Positions 34,983-42,663 of a stretch of 64,000 bases of DNA are shown one piece after another. Below the pieces are notes generated by a model that was given only the letters and a program-made list of their open reading frames with translations, had not been told where the DNA came from and ran no database searches. Source of the DNA: Thermotoga neapolitana DSM 4359 (lineage in GTDB: Bacteria > Thermotogota > Thermotogae > Thermotogales > Thermotogaceae); contig NC_011978.1 in the NCBI RefSeq assembly GCF_000018945.1, positions 372,001 to 436,000 of the forward strand, written 5' to 3'. Within the stretch, counting starts at the first letter, position 1. Every line of letters begins with the position of its first letter. The position numbers and the translations under genes are program-made.

Positions 34983-36197
34983 TCACCTCTTTCCGAGCCT
35001 TTCAACTATTTCTTTCGTATCCCTTGCGATCATGAGTTCTTCGTTCGTGGGAACAACCAGAACCTTCACACGAGAATCTGGTGTTGAGATTATTCCCTCT
35101 TTTCCCCTTATGGTCTCCTCGTTCTTTTGTTTGTCGAGTTTCACTCCGAGGAACTCCAGATAGGAACAGACATCTTCTCTTGTTATTGGGGAATTTTCTC
35201 CAACACCGGCTGTGAAGACTATGGCATCGACTCCGTTCATCGCCGCAGCGTACGCACCAATGTACTTGGCGATCCTGTAGTCGTATATGTCGAGGATGAG
35301 CTTGCACCACTCGTCTCCCTTCAGAGCAGCCTCTTCAATATCTCTCATGTCAGAACTGAAACCCTTCGAAAGACCGTAGACACCACTCTTTTTGTTCAGT
35401 ATATCGTACATCTCCTGGGGAGAGATCCCCTCTTTCTCCATGATGAAGAAAGGAATGGCTGGATCCAAATCACCAGATCTTGTACCCATGACGAGCCCCT
35501 CAAGAGGAGTGAATCCCATGGAAGTGTCGACGCACTTTCCATGTTTCACAGCCGCTATGGAGGCTCCGTTTCCTATGTGACAGGTGATGATCTTGAGTTC
35601 TTCCAGTTTTTTCCCGAGGATCTCTGCTGCCCTTTTTGAGACGTACCTGTGGCTTGTTCCGTGGAAACCGTAGCGTCTAACTCCGTACTTCTCATAGTAC
35701 TCATAGGGAATAGCGTAAAGATAGGCCTTTTGAGGGATCGTCTGATGAAACGCTGTGTCAAAGACTGCAACGTTGGGAACTCCAGGAAGAAGTTTCATGG
35801 CTGCCTTTATTCCCATGAGATTTGCCGGGTTGTGAAGCGGAGCAAGCGGAGATACCTCTTCGATTGCTTTGATCACTTCTTCGTTTACAAACACGGATTC
35901 TTTGAACTTCTCACCACCGTGGACCACCCTGTGTCCAACGGCATCTATCTCTTTGAGATCTTTTATAACACCGAGGTTCTCATCAACCAGGGTGTTCAGA
36001 ACGAGTTTCAACGCTTCTTCGTGATCGGGAAGGTCTTTTTCTATCACGTGCTTTTCTTCGTTTACCCTGTGAACGAGCCTGCTACCATCGAGTCCAATTC
36101 TTTCGGCGATACCCTTACAGAGGACCCTTTCGCCCTCCATCTCGATGAGCTGGTATTTTATCGACGAACTTCCAGAGTTTATCACGAGTACTTTCAT
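34983..36197 (-). CDS. ackA: Acetate kinase
   Basis: Makes ATP and acetate from acetyl phosphate, the final energy step of acetate fermentation. The 404 residues start with [15 protein letters not shown] and contain [16 protein letters not shown] and [10 protein letters not shown], typical of acetokinases. ATG 36197 follows AGGTGAAAG; the longer frame begins before that site. It lies 10 bp after fba and 6 bp before araR. I see no phosphotransacetylase in the window. Confidence 0.97.
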   Translation of the reverse strand: MKVLVINSGSSSIKYQLIEMEGERVLCKGIAERIGLDGSRLVHRVNEEKHVIEKDLPDHEEALKLVLNTLVDENLGVIKDLKEIDAVGHRVVHGGEKFKESVFVNEEVIKAIEEVSPLAPLHNPANLMGIKAAMKLLPGVPNVAVFDTAFHQTIPQKAYLYAIPYEYYEKYGVRRYGFHGTSHRYVSKRAAEILGKKLEELKIITCHIGNGASIAAVKHGKCVDTSMGFTPLEGLVMGTRSGDLDPAIPFFIMEKEGISPQEMYDILNKKSGVYGLSKGFSSDMRDIEEAALKGDEWCKLILDIYDYRIAKYIGAYAAAMNGVDAIVFTAGVGENSPITREDVCSYLEFLGVKLDKQKNEETIRGKEGIISTPDSRVKVLVVPTNEELMIARDTKEIVERLGKR

Positions 36198-36207
36198 TTC
36201 TTTCACC

Positions 36208-37149
36208 TCACGCCTTTCCACTGGATCCGAAGATTCTGATTCTCTCTTTGACTATCTCTTTCACGTGTTCGAACACGGGTTTGAAGATCTTCCTTGGGTC
36301 TATCTGCGACTTGTCTTCGGAGAGTACCTTCCTCAAATAAGCAACAAAGGTGATTCTCAAATCGGTGTCCGTGTTGATCTTGTTGATTCCAAGTTCTATG
36401 GCCTTTTTCAACATGTCCTCGGGTACACCTTTTGCTCCGGAAAGTTCTGCTCCGTACTCGTTTGCCAGTTTTACAACATCCTGAGGAACCATGGATGCCC
36501 CATGGAGGACAAGAGGAATCTGGGTGTACTCTTTCACTTTCTTGAGTCGTTCAAAGTCAAGTTGCGCTTCTCCCTTGAACTTGAACGCTCCGTGGCTCGT
36601 TCCAATGGCGGGAGCAAGGAAGTCCACTTCTGTTTCTTTCACAAAGATCTTTGCCTCTTCGGGATCGACGAGGACGGATTCCTTCTCCACAACGTTGTCT
36701 TCTATTCCCTTGAGTTTTCCAAGTTCTGCTTCCACACTGATACCAACGGCATGAGCGATCTCCACAATTTTTTTGGTTTCTCTGAGATTTTCTTCAAACG
36801 GCAGGTGAGACGCGTCTATCATCACCGAAGAATAACCGGCCTTTATGGCGGTCATGATTATTCTGAAGTCTCTTCCATGGTCCAGATGGAGAGCCACGGG
36901 AACAGAGAGTTTCTCCGCGTAGGTTCTGACCATCTCAACGGCGAGTTTTGCACCGGTTTCTATGTCACCCTTTCCTATGTACTTTATCGCACCTTCGGAT
37001 GTGGCAACTATGACAGGGGCTTTTTCTTCCTCCGCTGCCTCAAGGATCGCCTGAAGGAATTCCATGTTGTTGAAGTTGAACGCACCGATGGCATAACCTT
37101 CCCTGCTGGCCTTATCCAGTATCTCTTTCGTATTCTTCACGTAGGGCAT
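36208..37149 (-). CDS. fba: Fructose-bisphosphate aldolase, class II
   Basis: Zinc TIM-barrel aldolase of glycolysis, 313 residues. Zinc ligands lie in ALHLDHG and later GTSHGAFK and [20 protein letters not shown] carries the active Asp/His region, and NTDTDLR binds phosphate. ATG 37149 follows AAGGAGGTG. Forty-eight bases containing a GC hairpin separate it from ppdK. Together with PPi-PFK and PPDK in this window it supplies three central glycolytic steps. Confidence 0.95.
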   Translation of the reverse strand: MPYVKNTKEILDKASREGYAIGAFNFNNMEFLQAILEAAEEEKAPVIVATSEGAIKYIGKGDIETGAKLAVEMVRTYAEKLSVPVALHLDHGRDFRIIMTAIKAGYSSVMIDASHLPFEENLRETKKIVEIAHAVGISVEAELGKLKGIEDNVVEKESVLVDPEEAKIFVKETEVDFLAPAIGTSHGAFKFKGEAQLDFERLKKVKEYTQIPLVLHGASMVPQDVVKLANEYGAELSGAKGVPEDMLKKAIELGINKINTDTDLRITFVAYLRKVLSEDKSQIDPRKIFKPVFEHVKEIVKERIRIFGSSGKA

Positions 37150-37172
37150 TATCGCACCTCCTTCAAGGTAAA

Positions 37173-37191
37173 GGCCGGGACAAGCCCGGCC
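37173..37191 (-). terminator. Hairpin between ppdK and fba
   Basis: Seven-bp stem GGCCGGG/CCCGGCC with a 5-base loop, followed on the minus strand by TTTACCTT. The short T-tract suggests partial termination or processing, which would make fba less abundant than ppdK on the shared message. Confidence 0.6.
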
Positions 37192-37197
37192 CAATTG

Positions 37198-39843
37198 TTA
37201 CTGTTTATTCTTCAGAGCCGCCTGGGCTGCTGCAAGTCTGGCAACGGGTACCCTGTAAGGAGAACAGGAAACGTAATCAAGACCCACTCTGTCGAAGAAC
37301 AGGATCGATCTTGGATCTCCTCCGTGCTCTCCACAGACTCCGACTTTGAGGTCCGGTCTTGTGCTTCTTCCTTTCTCCGTTCCCATCCTCACCAGTTCTC
37401 CCACACCATCGTAATCGAGAGATTTGAACGGATCGTGTTCGAGGATGCCCTTTTCAAGGTACTCCGGCAAGAACTTTCCAACGTCGTCTCGGCTGAATCC
37501 GAAGGTCATCTGCGTGAGGTCGTTCGTTCCAAAGCTGAAGAATTCAGCCTCTTCTGCGATCTGATGTGCGGTGACAGCAGCTCTTGGAACTTCGATCATG
37601 GTTCCTATCTTGTAGGTGAGATCGACTCCTGCCTCTTTGATCAGCGCATCGGCTGTTTCTTTGATGATCTTCTTCAAGTACCTGATCTCGTTGACGTGTC
37701 CCACAAGAGGAATCATGATCTCGGGTATGACATCTATTCCTTCCTCTTTCTTGAGTTCGATGGCCGCTCCGATGATCGCTTTAGTCTGCATCACAGCGAT
37801 TTCAGGGTACGTGATGGTGAGCCTACATCCTCTGTGTCCAAGCATTGGGTTGAGTTCTCTGAGATTCTCTACGACGTTCTTGAGTTCTTCGAAGGAAACT
37901 CCCATCTGTTCTGCGACCTCTCTGATCTGCTCGTCCTCCTGCGGGAGGAACTCGTGAAGAGGAGGATCTATGAGCCTTATTGTGACCGGAAGGCCTTTCA
38001 TCACCCTGAAGAGTCCCTTGAAATCCTCCTTCTGAAGTGGCAGAAGTTCGTTCAGGGCCTTTTCTCTTTCTTCCTTTGTCTTGGCAAGGATCATTCTTCT
38101 CACTTTGGGTATCCTGTCTTTTTCGAAGAACATGTGTTCTGTTCTGCAAAGACCGATTCCTTCAGCACCGAACTTTCTGGCAACCTCAGCGTCCCTTGGA
38201 ATGTCTGCGTTGGTTCTCACACCGAGTCTTCTGATTTCGTCAGCCCACTGGAGAAGTTCGGCAACTGGTCCTTCGAGTCCCTGTGGTTTTATGGTCGTCA
38301 CCTTTCCAAGGAGAACCTCTCCGGTCGTTCCATCGATGGAGATCCATTCTCCTTCTTTCACGGTGACATCTCCGACTTTGAAGTACCCTTCCTCTGGATG
38401 AACCTCTATGGATTCTGCTCCGACAACGGCGGGCTTACCCATTCCTCTTGCAACAACGGCAGCGTGAGAGGTCATTCCTCCTCTGGAGGTGAGAATTCCC
38501 TGTGCTGCTGCCATTCCACCGACGTCTTCGGGGCTTGTTTCCGGTCTTACAAGGATGACGAGTTCTCCGGCTTTTCCGAGTTCTTCCGCTTTCTTGGCAT
38601 TGAAGACAACCTTACCAGTTGCGGCTCCAGGTGATGCTGGAAGACCCTTTGCAATGACCTTCGCCTGGGCCTTTTCTTTCGGGTCGAAGACAGGGTGAAG
38701 CACCTGCTCAACATCCTCTGGCCTGACTCTCAAAATGGCCTCTTCCTTGGTGATGAGTCCTTCATGGACCATATCAACGGCAATTCTTATAGCAGCCTGA
38801 GATGTTCTCTTTCCGCTTCTTGTCTGGAGGATGTAGAGCTTGCCTTTTTCGACTGTGAACTCGATGTCCTGCATGTCTCTGTAGTGCTTTTCAAGTTTAT
38901 CCATTATTTCAAGGAGCTGATTGTAGACTTCGGGCATTCTGTTCTTCAGTTCTTCGAGTTTCAACGGAGTCCTTATACCGGCAACGACGTCTTCACCCTG
39001 AGCGTTGGGCAGGAACTCTCCGTAGGGCTTCTTTTCTCCTGTGTTCGGATCCCTTGTGAACGCAACACCTGTTCCGGAATCCTCACCCATGTTTCCAAAA
39101 ACCATTGCAACGATGTTCACGGCCGTTCCGAGAAGATCTCCTTCTTTGATTCCATGGATTTCCCTGTACTTTATAGCCCTTTCGTTCATCCAGCTACCAA
39201 ACACAGCATCGATGGCGAGCCAGAGCTGTTTCCAGGGATCCTGCGGGAACTCTTTACCCTCTTCCTTGTAGATCTGCTTGTACCTCTCGACGAGTTTTTT
39301 GAGATCCTCCGCGTCGAGTTCTGTGTCGAGTTTTACACCCTTTTCCTTCTTGATTTCTTCGAGGGCTTTTTCGAATTTTTCGTGAGGTATCTTGAGAACG
39401 ACGTCACCGAACATCTGAAGGAATCGTCTGTAAGCGTCGTAAGCGAACCTTTCGTTGTTGGTCAGCTTGGCGAGTCCCTTCACTGTTTCATCGTTCAACC
39501 CGAGGTTGAGAACTGTATCCATCATTCCAGGCATCGAAATGGCCGCACCGGATCTGACGGAAACAAGGAGCGGATTGTTGGGGTCACCGAACTTCTTTCC
39601 GGTGACCTCTTCGAGTCTTCTCATTGCTTCTTCAACCTGTTCCTTGAGTTCTTCTGGATAGGTTCTTCCGTGATCGTAGTAGTACTTACAAACCTCTGCG
39701 GAGATGGTGAAACCGGGGGGAACGGGTATACCAAGGTTGGTCATTTCAGCAAGGTTGGCACCTTTTCCACCGAGGATATCTTTCATGTCTGCCCGGCCTT
39801 CTGCTTTACCGTTTGCGAAGAAGTACACGTATTTCTTGGCCAT
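37198..39843 (-). CDS. ppdK: Pyruvate, phosphate dikinase
   Basis: Interconverts PEP, AMP and PPi with pyruvate, ATP and Pi. The 881 residues match T. maritima PPDK. Domains in order: ATP-grasp (about 1-340), swivelling phosphohistidine domain with catalytic His in GGMTSHAAVVARG, and PEP-binding TIM barrel (about 520-881) with CGEHGGDP carrying the active Cys. ATG 39843 follows AAGGAGGGAG; the longer frame adds 26 codons without family similarity. It is the first gene of ppdK-fba-ackA-araR. Confidence 0.97.
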   Translation of the reverse strand: MAKKYVYFFANGKAEGRADMKDILGGKGANLAEMTNLGIPVPPGFTISAEVCKYYYDHGRTYPEELKEQVEEAMRRLEEVTGKKFGDPNNPLLVSVRSGAAISMPGMMDTVLNLGLNDETVKGLAKLTNNERFAYDAYRRFLQMFGDVVLKIPHEKFEKALEEIKKEKGVKLDTELDAEDLKKLVERYKQIYKEEGKEFPQDPWKQLWLAIDAVFGSWMNERAIKYREIHGIKEGDLLGTAVNIVAMVFGNMGEDSGTGVAFTRDPNTGEKKPYGEFLPNAQGEDVVAGIRTPLKLEELKNRMPEVYNQLLEIMDKLEKHYRDMQDIEFTVEKGKLYILQTRSGKRTSQAAIRIAVDMVHEGLITKEEAILRVRPEDVEQVLHPVFDPKEKAQAKVIAKGLPASPGAATGKVVFNAKKAEELGKAGELVILVRPETSPEDVGGMAAAQGILTSRGGMTSHAAVVARGMGKPAVVGAESIEVHPEEGYFKVGDVTVKEGEWISIDGTTGEVLLGKVTTIKPQGLEGPVAELLQWADEIRRLGVRTNADIPRDAEVARKFGAEGIGLCRTEHMFFEKDRIPKVRRMILAKTKEEREKALNELLPLQKEDFKGLFRVMKGLPVTIRLIDPPLHEFLPQEDEQIREVAEQMGVSFEELKNVVENLRELNPMLGHRGCRLTITYPEIAVMQTKAIIGAAIELKKEEGIDVIPEIMIPLVGHVNEIRYLKKIIKETADALIKEAGVDLTYKIGTMIEVPRAAVTAHQIAEEAEFFSFGTNDLTQMTFGFSRDDVGKFLPEYLEKGILEHDPFKSLDYDGVGELVRMGTEKGRSTRPDLKVGVCGEHGGDPRSILFFDRVGLDYVSCSPYRVPVARLAAAQAALKNKQ

Positions 39844-39882
39844 CTTCTGACTCCCTCCTTTTCTCTTCGTAATCCAAGATCT

Positions 39883-39888
39883 ATTATA
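39883..39888 (-). promoter_or_regulatory. Probable -10 of the ppdK operon
   Basis: Perfect TATAAT on the minus strand, 39 bases before the ppdK ATG, in a 74-bp gap. The -35 region (GTTAAT at 16 bp) is weak. Confidence 0.55.
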
Positions 39889-39917
39889 AGCACAAAAACT
39901 CACGATTAACTTCGGTA

Positions 39918-41156
39918 TCATTTCACGTTAACATAGAGAACCATTTTTCCATCATCGTAGAATCCTCTCACAAGTACGTACGCTTCTTCACCCTCTCCAA
40001 CGAGTGCCTCCATCACAGCTTTCATATCGAGAAAGAGGAAGAATACGTCCTTTTCGCCAGGGTGCTCACCAGGAGTCTTCGGTGTGAACTGTTCACTCTT
40101 CAAAACGACCGTGCCGTTTTCTAAAACAAGACGCAGGTTGTTCTGCAGAATGAATTCTTTTCCTCTCTTTTCGTACTGAACGTTGGCTTCTTTCAAGGCC
40201 TCTTCGATGGCTTTGGGATCTTTTATCCTGGCCTTTGCCACAAGTTCAAGAGTGGTGGGTGTCGAGCCTGAAATCAGGTCCATGAGCGACGAAGAGATGT
40301 TGGCACTGATAAACATGGGAGTGTCCAGTTTCTTCGAAAGATTCTCCATTGCTTTTCCGAGTTTTTCGTCTGGAAGCTGGACGGGGACTTCCACACTTTC
40401 ACTGGAGAGGCTGATACCTGCGTTGGAAATCAGATCCATCAAACCGTCGTAATTTGCCGTGTTGAATATGAGCGTCAGTTCACCGTACACGTAGTAGTCC
40501 TGTGGAATGTTCCTTGGCTGGCCAACTTCTCTCAGGAAATCTCCGGAGATGTCATCATTGGGAATTATTTCTGTCTCTATGGTAAGATGATCCTCAACCG
40601 GTTTTTTCCTGCTCACAATCGTGAACGAATAGTCTTTCACATGAACTCTGGCGTAATTGAAGAAATCGAGACTCTTCAACTCCTCAGGAACACTTCCTCC
40701 ACCCTTCAAAGCAGCGCTCACCGCTTTGCTCGTACCTATGAAAAGATAACCATCCTTTTCCATCGTGACGACGCTTTCTGCTCCAAAAAGATCGGCCAGA
40801 AGGGATTTCACACTGTCTTTCAGAGTCTTTGCCTTGCTGGACGGTCCCAGGATAAAACAGTTGTCTTCGTCGTCGAGCTGTACGTAAAGGAGCTCATGGG
40901 AGAGAAGATCGTAGAAATCTGAAGGTTCTATGTTTCTGCTGAGAAGCTGGGATTCCAGAACACCCTGAACCATCATCTCCAGGCCAAGAGTTTCTGTGAG
41001 GAATCTTCCGGTAGGAAGGTTTTTGAGTTCACCGTAGAAGTCCGAGAGATTTTTCACATATCGAATCGCCTTGAAATCGGTCGGGACATAGTTTAATATT
41101 TGTGAAAAAGAAAGGACAGCGATCAACACCGAAATGAAAACGAGCCACTTTCTCAT
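39918..41156 (-). CDS. Secreted or periplasmic protein of unknown function
   Basis: I do not recognise a family with confidence. The 412 residues begin with a clear signal peptide (MRKWLVFISVLIAVLSFS, cut probably before Q19). The rest is rich in Leu, Lys, Glu and Asp, without Cys clusters or repeats. Phrases such as DGYLFIGTSKAV and GPSSKAKTLKD recall DUF3352-like extracytoplasmic proteins, but this is a weak impression. ATG 41156 follows GGAGGAGG; the longer frame upstream is unsupported. It lies between ppdK and, divergently, metF. It matches T. maritima TM0271 by position. Confidence 0.8.
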   Translation of the reverse strand: MRKWLVFISVLIAVLSFSQILNYVPTDFKAIRYVKNLSDFYGELKNLPTGRFLTETLGLEMMVQGVLESQLLSRNIEPSDFYDLLSHELLYVQLDDEDNCFILGPSSKAKTLKDSVKSLLADLFGAESVVTMEKDGYLFIGTSKAVSAALKGGGSVPEELKSLDFFNYARVHVKDYSFTIVSRKKPVEDHLTIETEIIPNDDISGDFLREVGQPRNIPQDYYVYGELTLIFNTANYDGLMDLISNAGISLSSESVEVPVQLPDEKLGKAMENLSKKLDTPMFISANISSSLMDLISGSTPTTLELVAKARIKDPKAIEEALKEANVQYEKRGKEFILQNNLRLVLENGTVVLKSEQFTPKTPGEHPGEKDVFFLFLDMKAVMEALVGEGEEAYVLVRGFYDDGKMVLYVNVK

Positions 41157-41192
41157 AATGAGGACCTCCTCCTTGTTTTTCTTCCCAACTTC

Positions 41193-41202
41193 TATGATAA
41201 CA
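41193..41202. promoter_or_regulatory. Overlapping divergent -10 boxes
   Basis: TATGAT on the plus strand (41193-41198) for metF overlaps the minus-strand extended -10 TGTTATCAT (41202-41194) for the secreted protein. Only 65 bp separate the two start codons, so the promoters should compete. Confidence 0.45.
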
Positions 41203-41221
41203 CAGGAAAGGAGGTAGCAAG

Positions 41222-42067
41222 TTGAGAAAATCTCTTGAATCAGGAAAGTGTGTGGTTCTGGAGGTTCTGACACCGCGAGGGACGAATCTAAAAAAGTTTC
41301 TGGATTTCACTGAAAAAGCCTGGGAAACCGGCATCGACGCGTTCACGGTGACGGACATGCCCATGGGCAGGGTGAGAATGGCACCATGGGCGGTCTCTCA
41401 TCTGCTTGTGGAGAGTGGAAAGGAGGTTCTCATGCATTTCACAAGGAACACCAGAAACATGATAAGGATACAGTCCGACCTTCTGGGGTGTCACGCCCTC
41501 GGAATAGAGAATCTTTTGCTCCTCTCTGGAGACGATCCGTCCCACGGGGATTATCCACAGACAACTTCCGTGAACGACGTGGATATACTGGATCTTATAC
41601 GACTCACAAAACTTTTGAACGAAGGAACAGATCTTGCGGGAAACAGGATGTATGGGAAGACGAATTTCTTCGTTGGAGGTGCGTTGAATCCATTCAGCGA
41701 AAAAGATCTGGAGAGGGCAAAGCAAAAAATAGAGGCTGGAGTGGATTTCCTTGTCACACAACCTCTTTTCCAGAGGGATGTAGCACAAAAGATCAAGGAG
41801 AAATTGAGCACGAAAATCCTTGTTTCGATAGCATTCTTCGAAAACGCAAAGCAAATGAATCACTTTTCTGGTGTTCCGGGAATAGAAATACCAAAAGAAA
41901 TAATCGAGTCAGCAGAAAAGGGCGACGAACATGTGAAGGAGAGAAGCTTCGAGGCTGTTCTGAGGTTCGTCGAGGAAACCAGAAACATCGTCGACGGTTT
42001 CTACATAGTGGCCGTCGTAAAGGATCTCGAAAAAATAAGGATGGTGGTGGAGGTTGCCAAAGGTTGA
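41222..42067 (+). CDS. metF: 5,10-methylenetetrahydrofolate reductase
   Basis: Reduces methylene-THF to methyl-THF for methionine synthesis. TIM-barrel flavoprotein of 281 residues. Seen: VVLEVLTPRG (catalytic Glu), LLLLSGDDP and NFFVGGALNP, and DFLVTQPLF. The start is TTG 41222 after AAAGGAGGT. It leads metF, the MetH reactivation gene and metH, and overlaps the next gene by 14 bp. There is no separate MetV gene beside it. Confidence 0.93.
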   Translation: MRKSLESGKCVVLEVLTPRGTNLKKFLDFTEKAWETGIDAFTVTDMPMGRVRMAPWAVSHLLVESGKEVLMHFTRNTRNMIRIQSDLLGCHALGIENLLLLSGDDPSHGDYPQTTSVNDVDILDLIRLTKLLNEGTDLAGNRMYGKTNFFVGGALNPFSEKDLERAKQKIEAGVDFLVTQPLFQRDVAQKIKEKLSTKILVSIAFFENAKQMNHFSGVPGIEIPKEIIESAEKGDEHVKERSFEAVLRFVEETRNIVDGFYIVAVVKDLEKIRMVVEVAKG

Positions 42068-42663
42068 ACTGAATCCGGAGGAAATAAAGATTCCAGACAA
42101 CGTGTTGAAAGCAAAACTTGGATTTGGAAAGGCCAGGGAAATTCCGGAGCATTTCAGAGAATACGTGATGAAGGCTTACGAAGAGTTACTCAAGGTTGCA
42201 GAACCTGTTGTTCTGTGGAAAGATTTCGAAACAAAGGGATCCCTTTCTTTCAACGACATAGAGATCACGGGTGATCTGGCAAAGAAGCATCTGTCGGGTA
42301 GCAAGATCATCACCGTTTTTCTTGCCACGCTGGGAAAAGAGGTGGATAAGAAAATAGAAGAGTGCTTCAAGAAAGGAAACGATCTTCTTGGCTTTTTCAT
42401 AGACGGTATCGCATCGGAGATGGGTGGAGTACGCCCTCAGAAAGGTCGACTCCGATCTGAGAACGAAACGATCTCACCTTGAAGGAAGTTTCAGGATATC
42501 ACCGGGTTATGGGGATTTGCCACTTTCGCTGAACAAAGAGATAGTAAAACTCTTCAAAGACGAAGTGGATGTGGACGTACTCGAAGATTCCTACGTTCTC
42601 GTTCCCAGAAAAACCATCACAGCACTCGTGGGATGGAGGGAAAAGAATGAGGAACAGGCGTGA
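42054..42663 (+). pseudogene. MetH reactivation-domain protein, split by a frameshift
   Basis: Stand-alone homologue of the AdoMet-dependent activation domain of methionine synthase, like T. maritima TM0269, whose structure is known. The first part (42054 onwards) reads through FFIDGIASEM, then leaves frame. The second part resumes as VEYALRKVDSDL and continues to 42663. Removing one G from the GGG at 42422-42424 restores a single protein of about 202 residues. Its start is TTG 42054 inside the end of metF. As given, the first frame ends at 42482 after 142 residues. The cause may be a true mutation, sequencing error or slippage. Confidence 0.85.

Noticed and set aside
36145-38634. 829-codon open frame on the plus strand
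   Set aside because: It is antisense to fba and ppdK, which have full family motifs. The translation is Phe/Cys/Ser/His-rich and resembles nothing, as expected for the complement of Glu/Lys-rich genes.
41157-42053. SAM or cobalamin riboswitch before the methionine genes
   Set aside because: Only 65 bp precede metF and metH has no leader, too little for either riboswitch.
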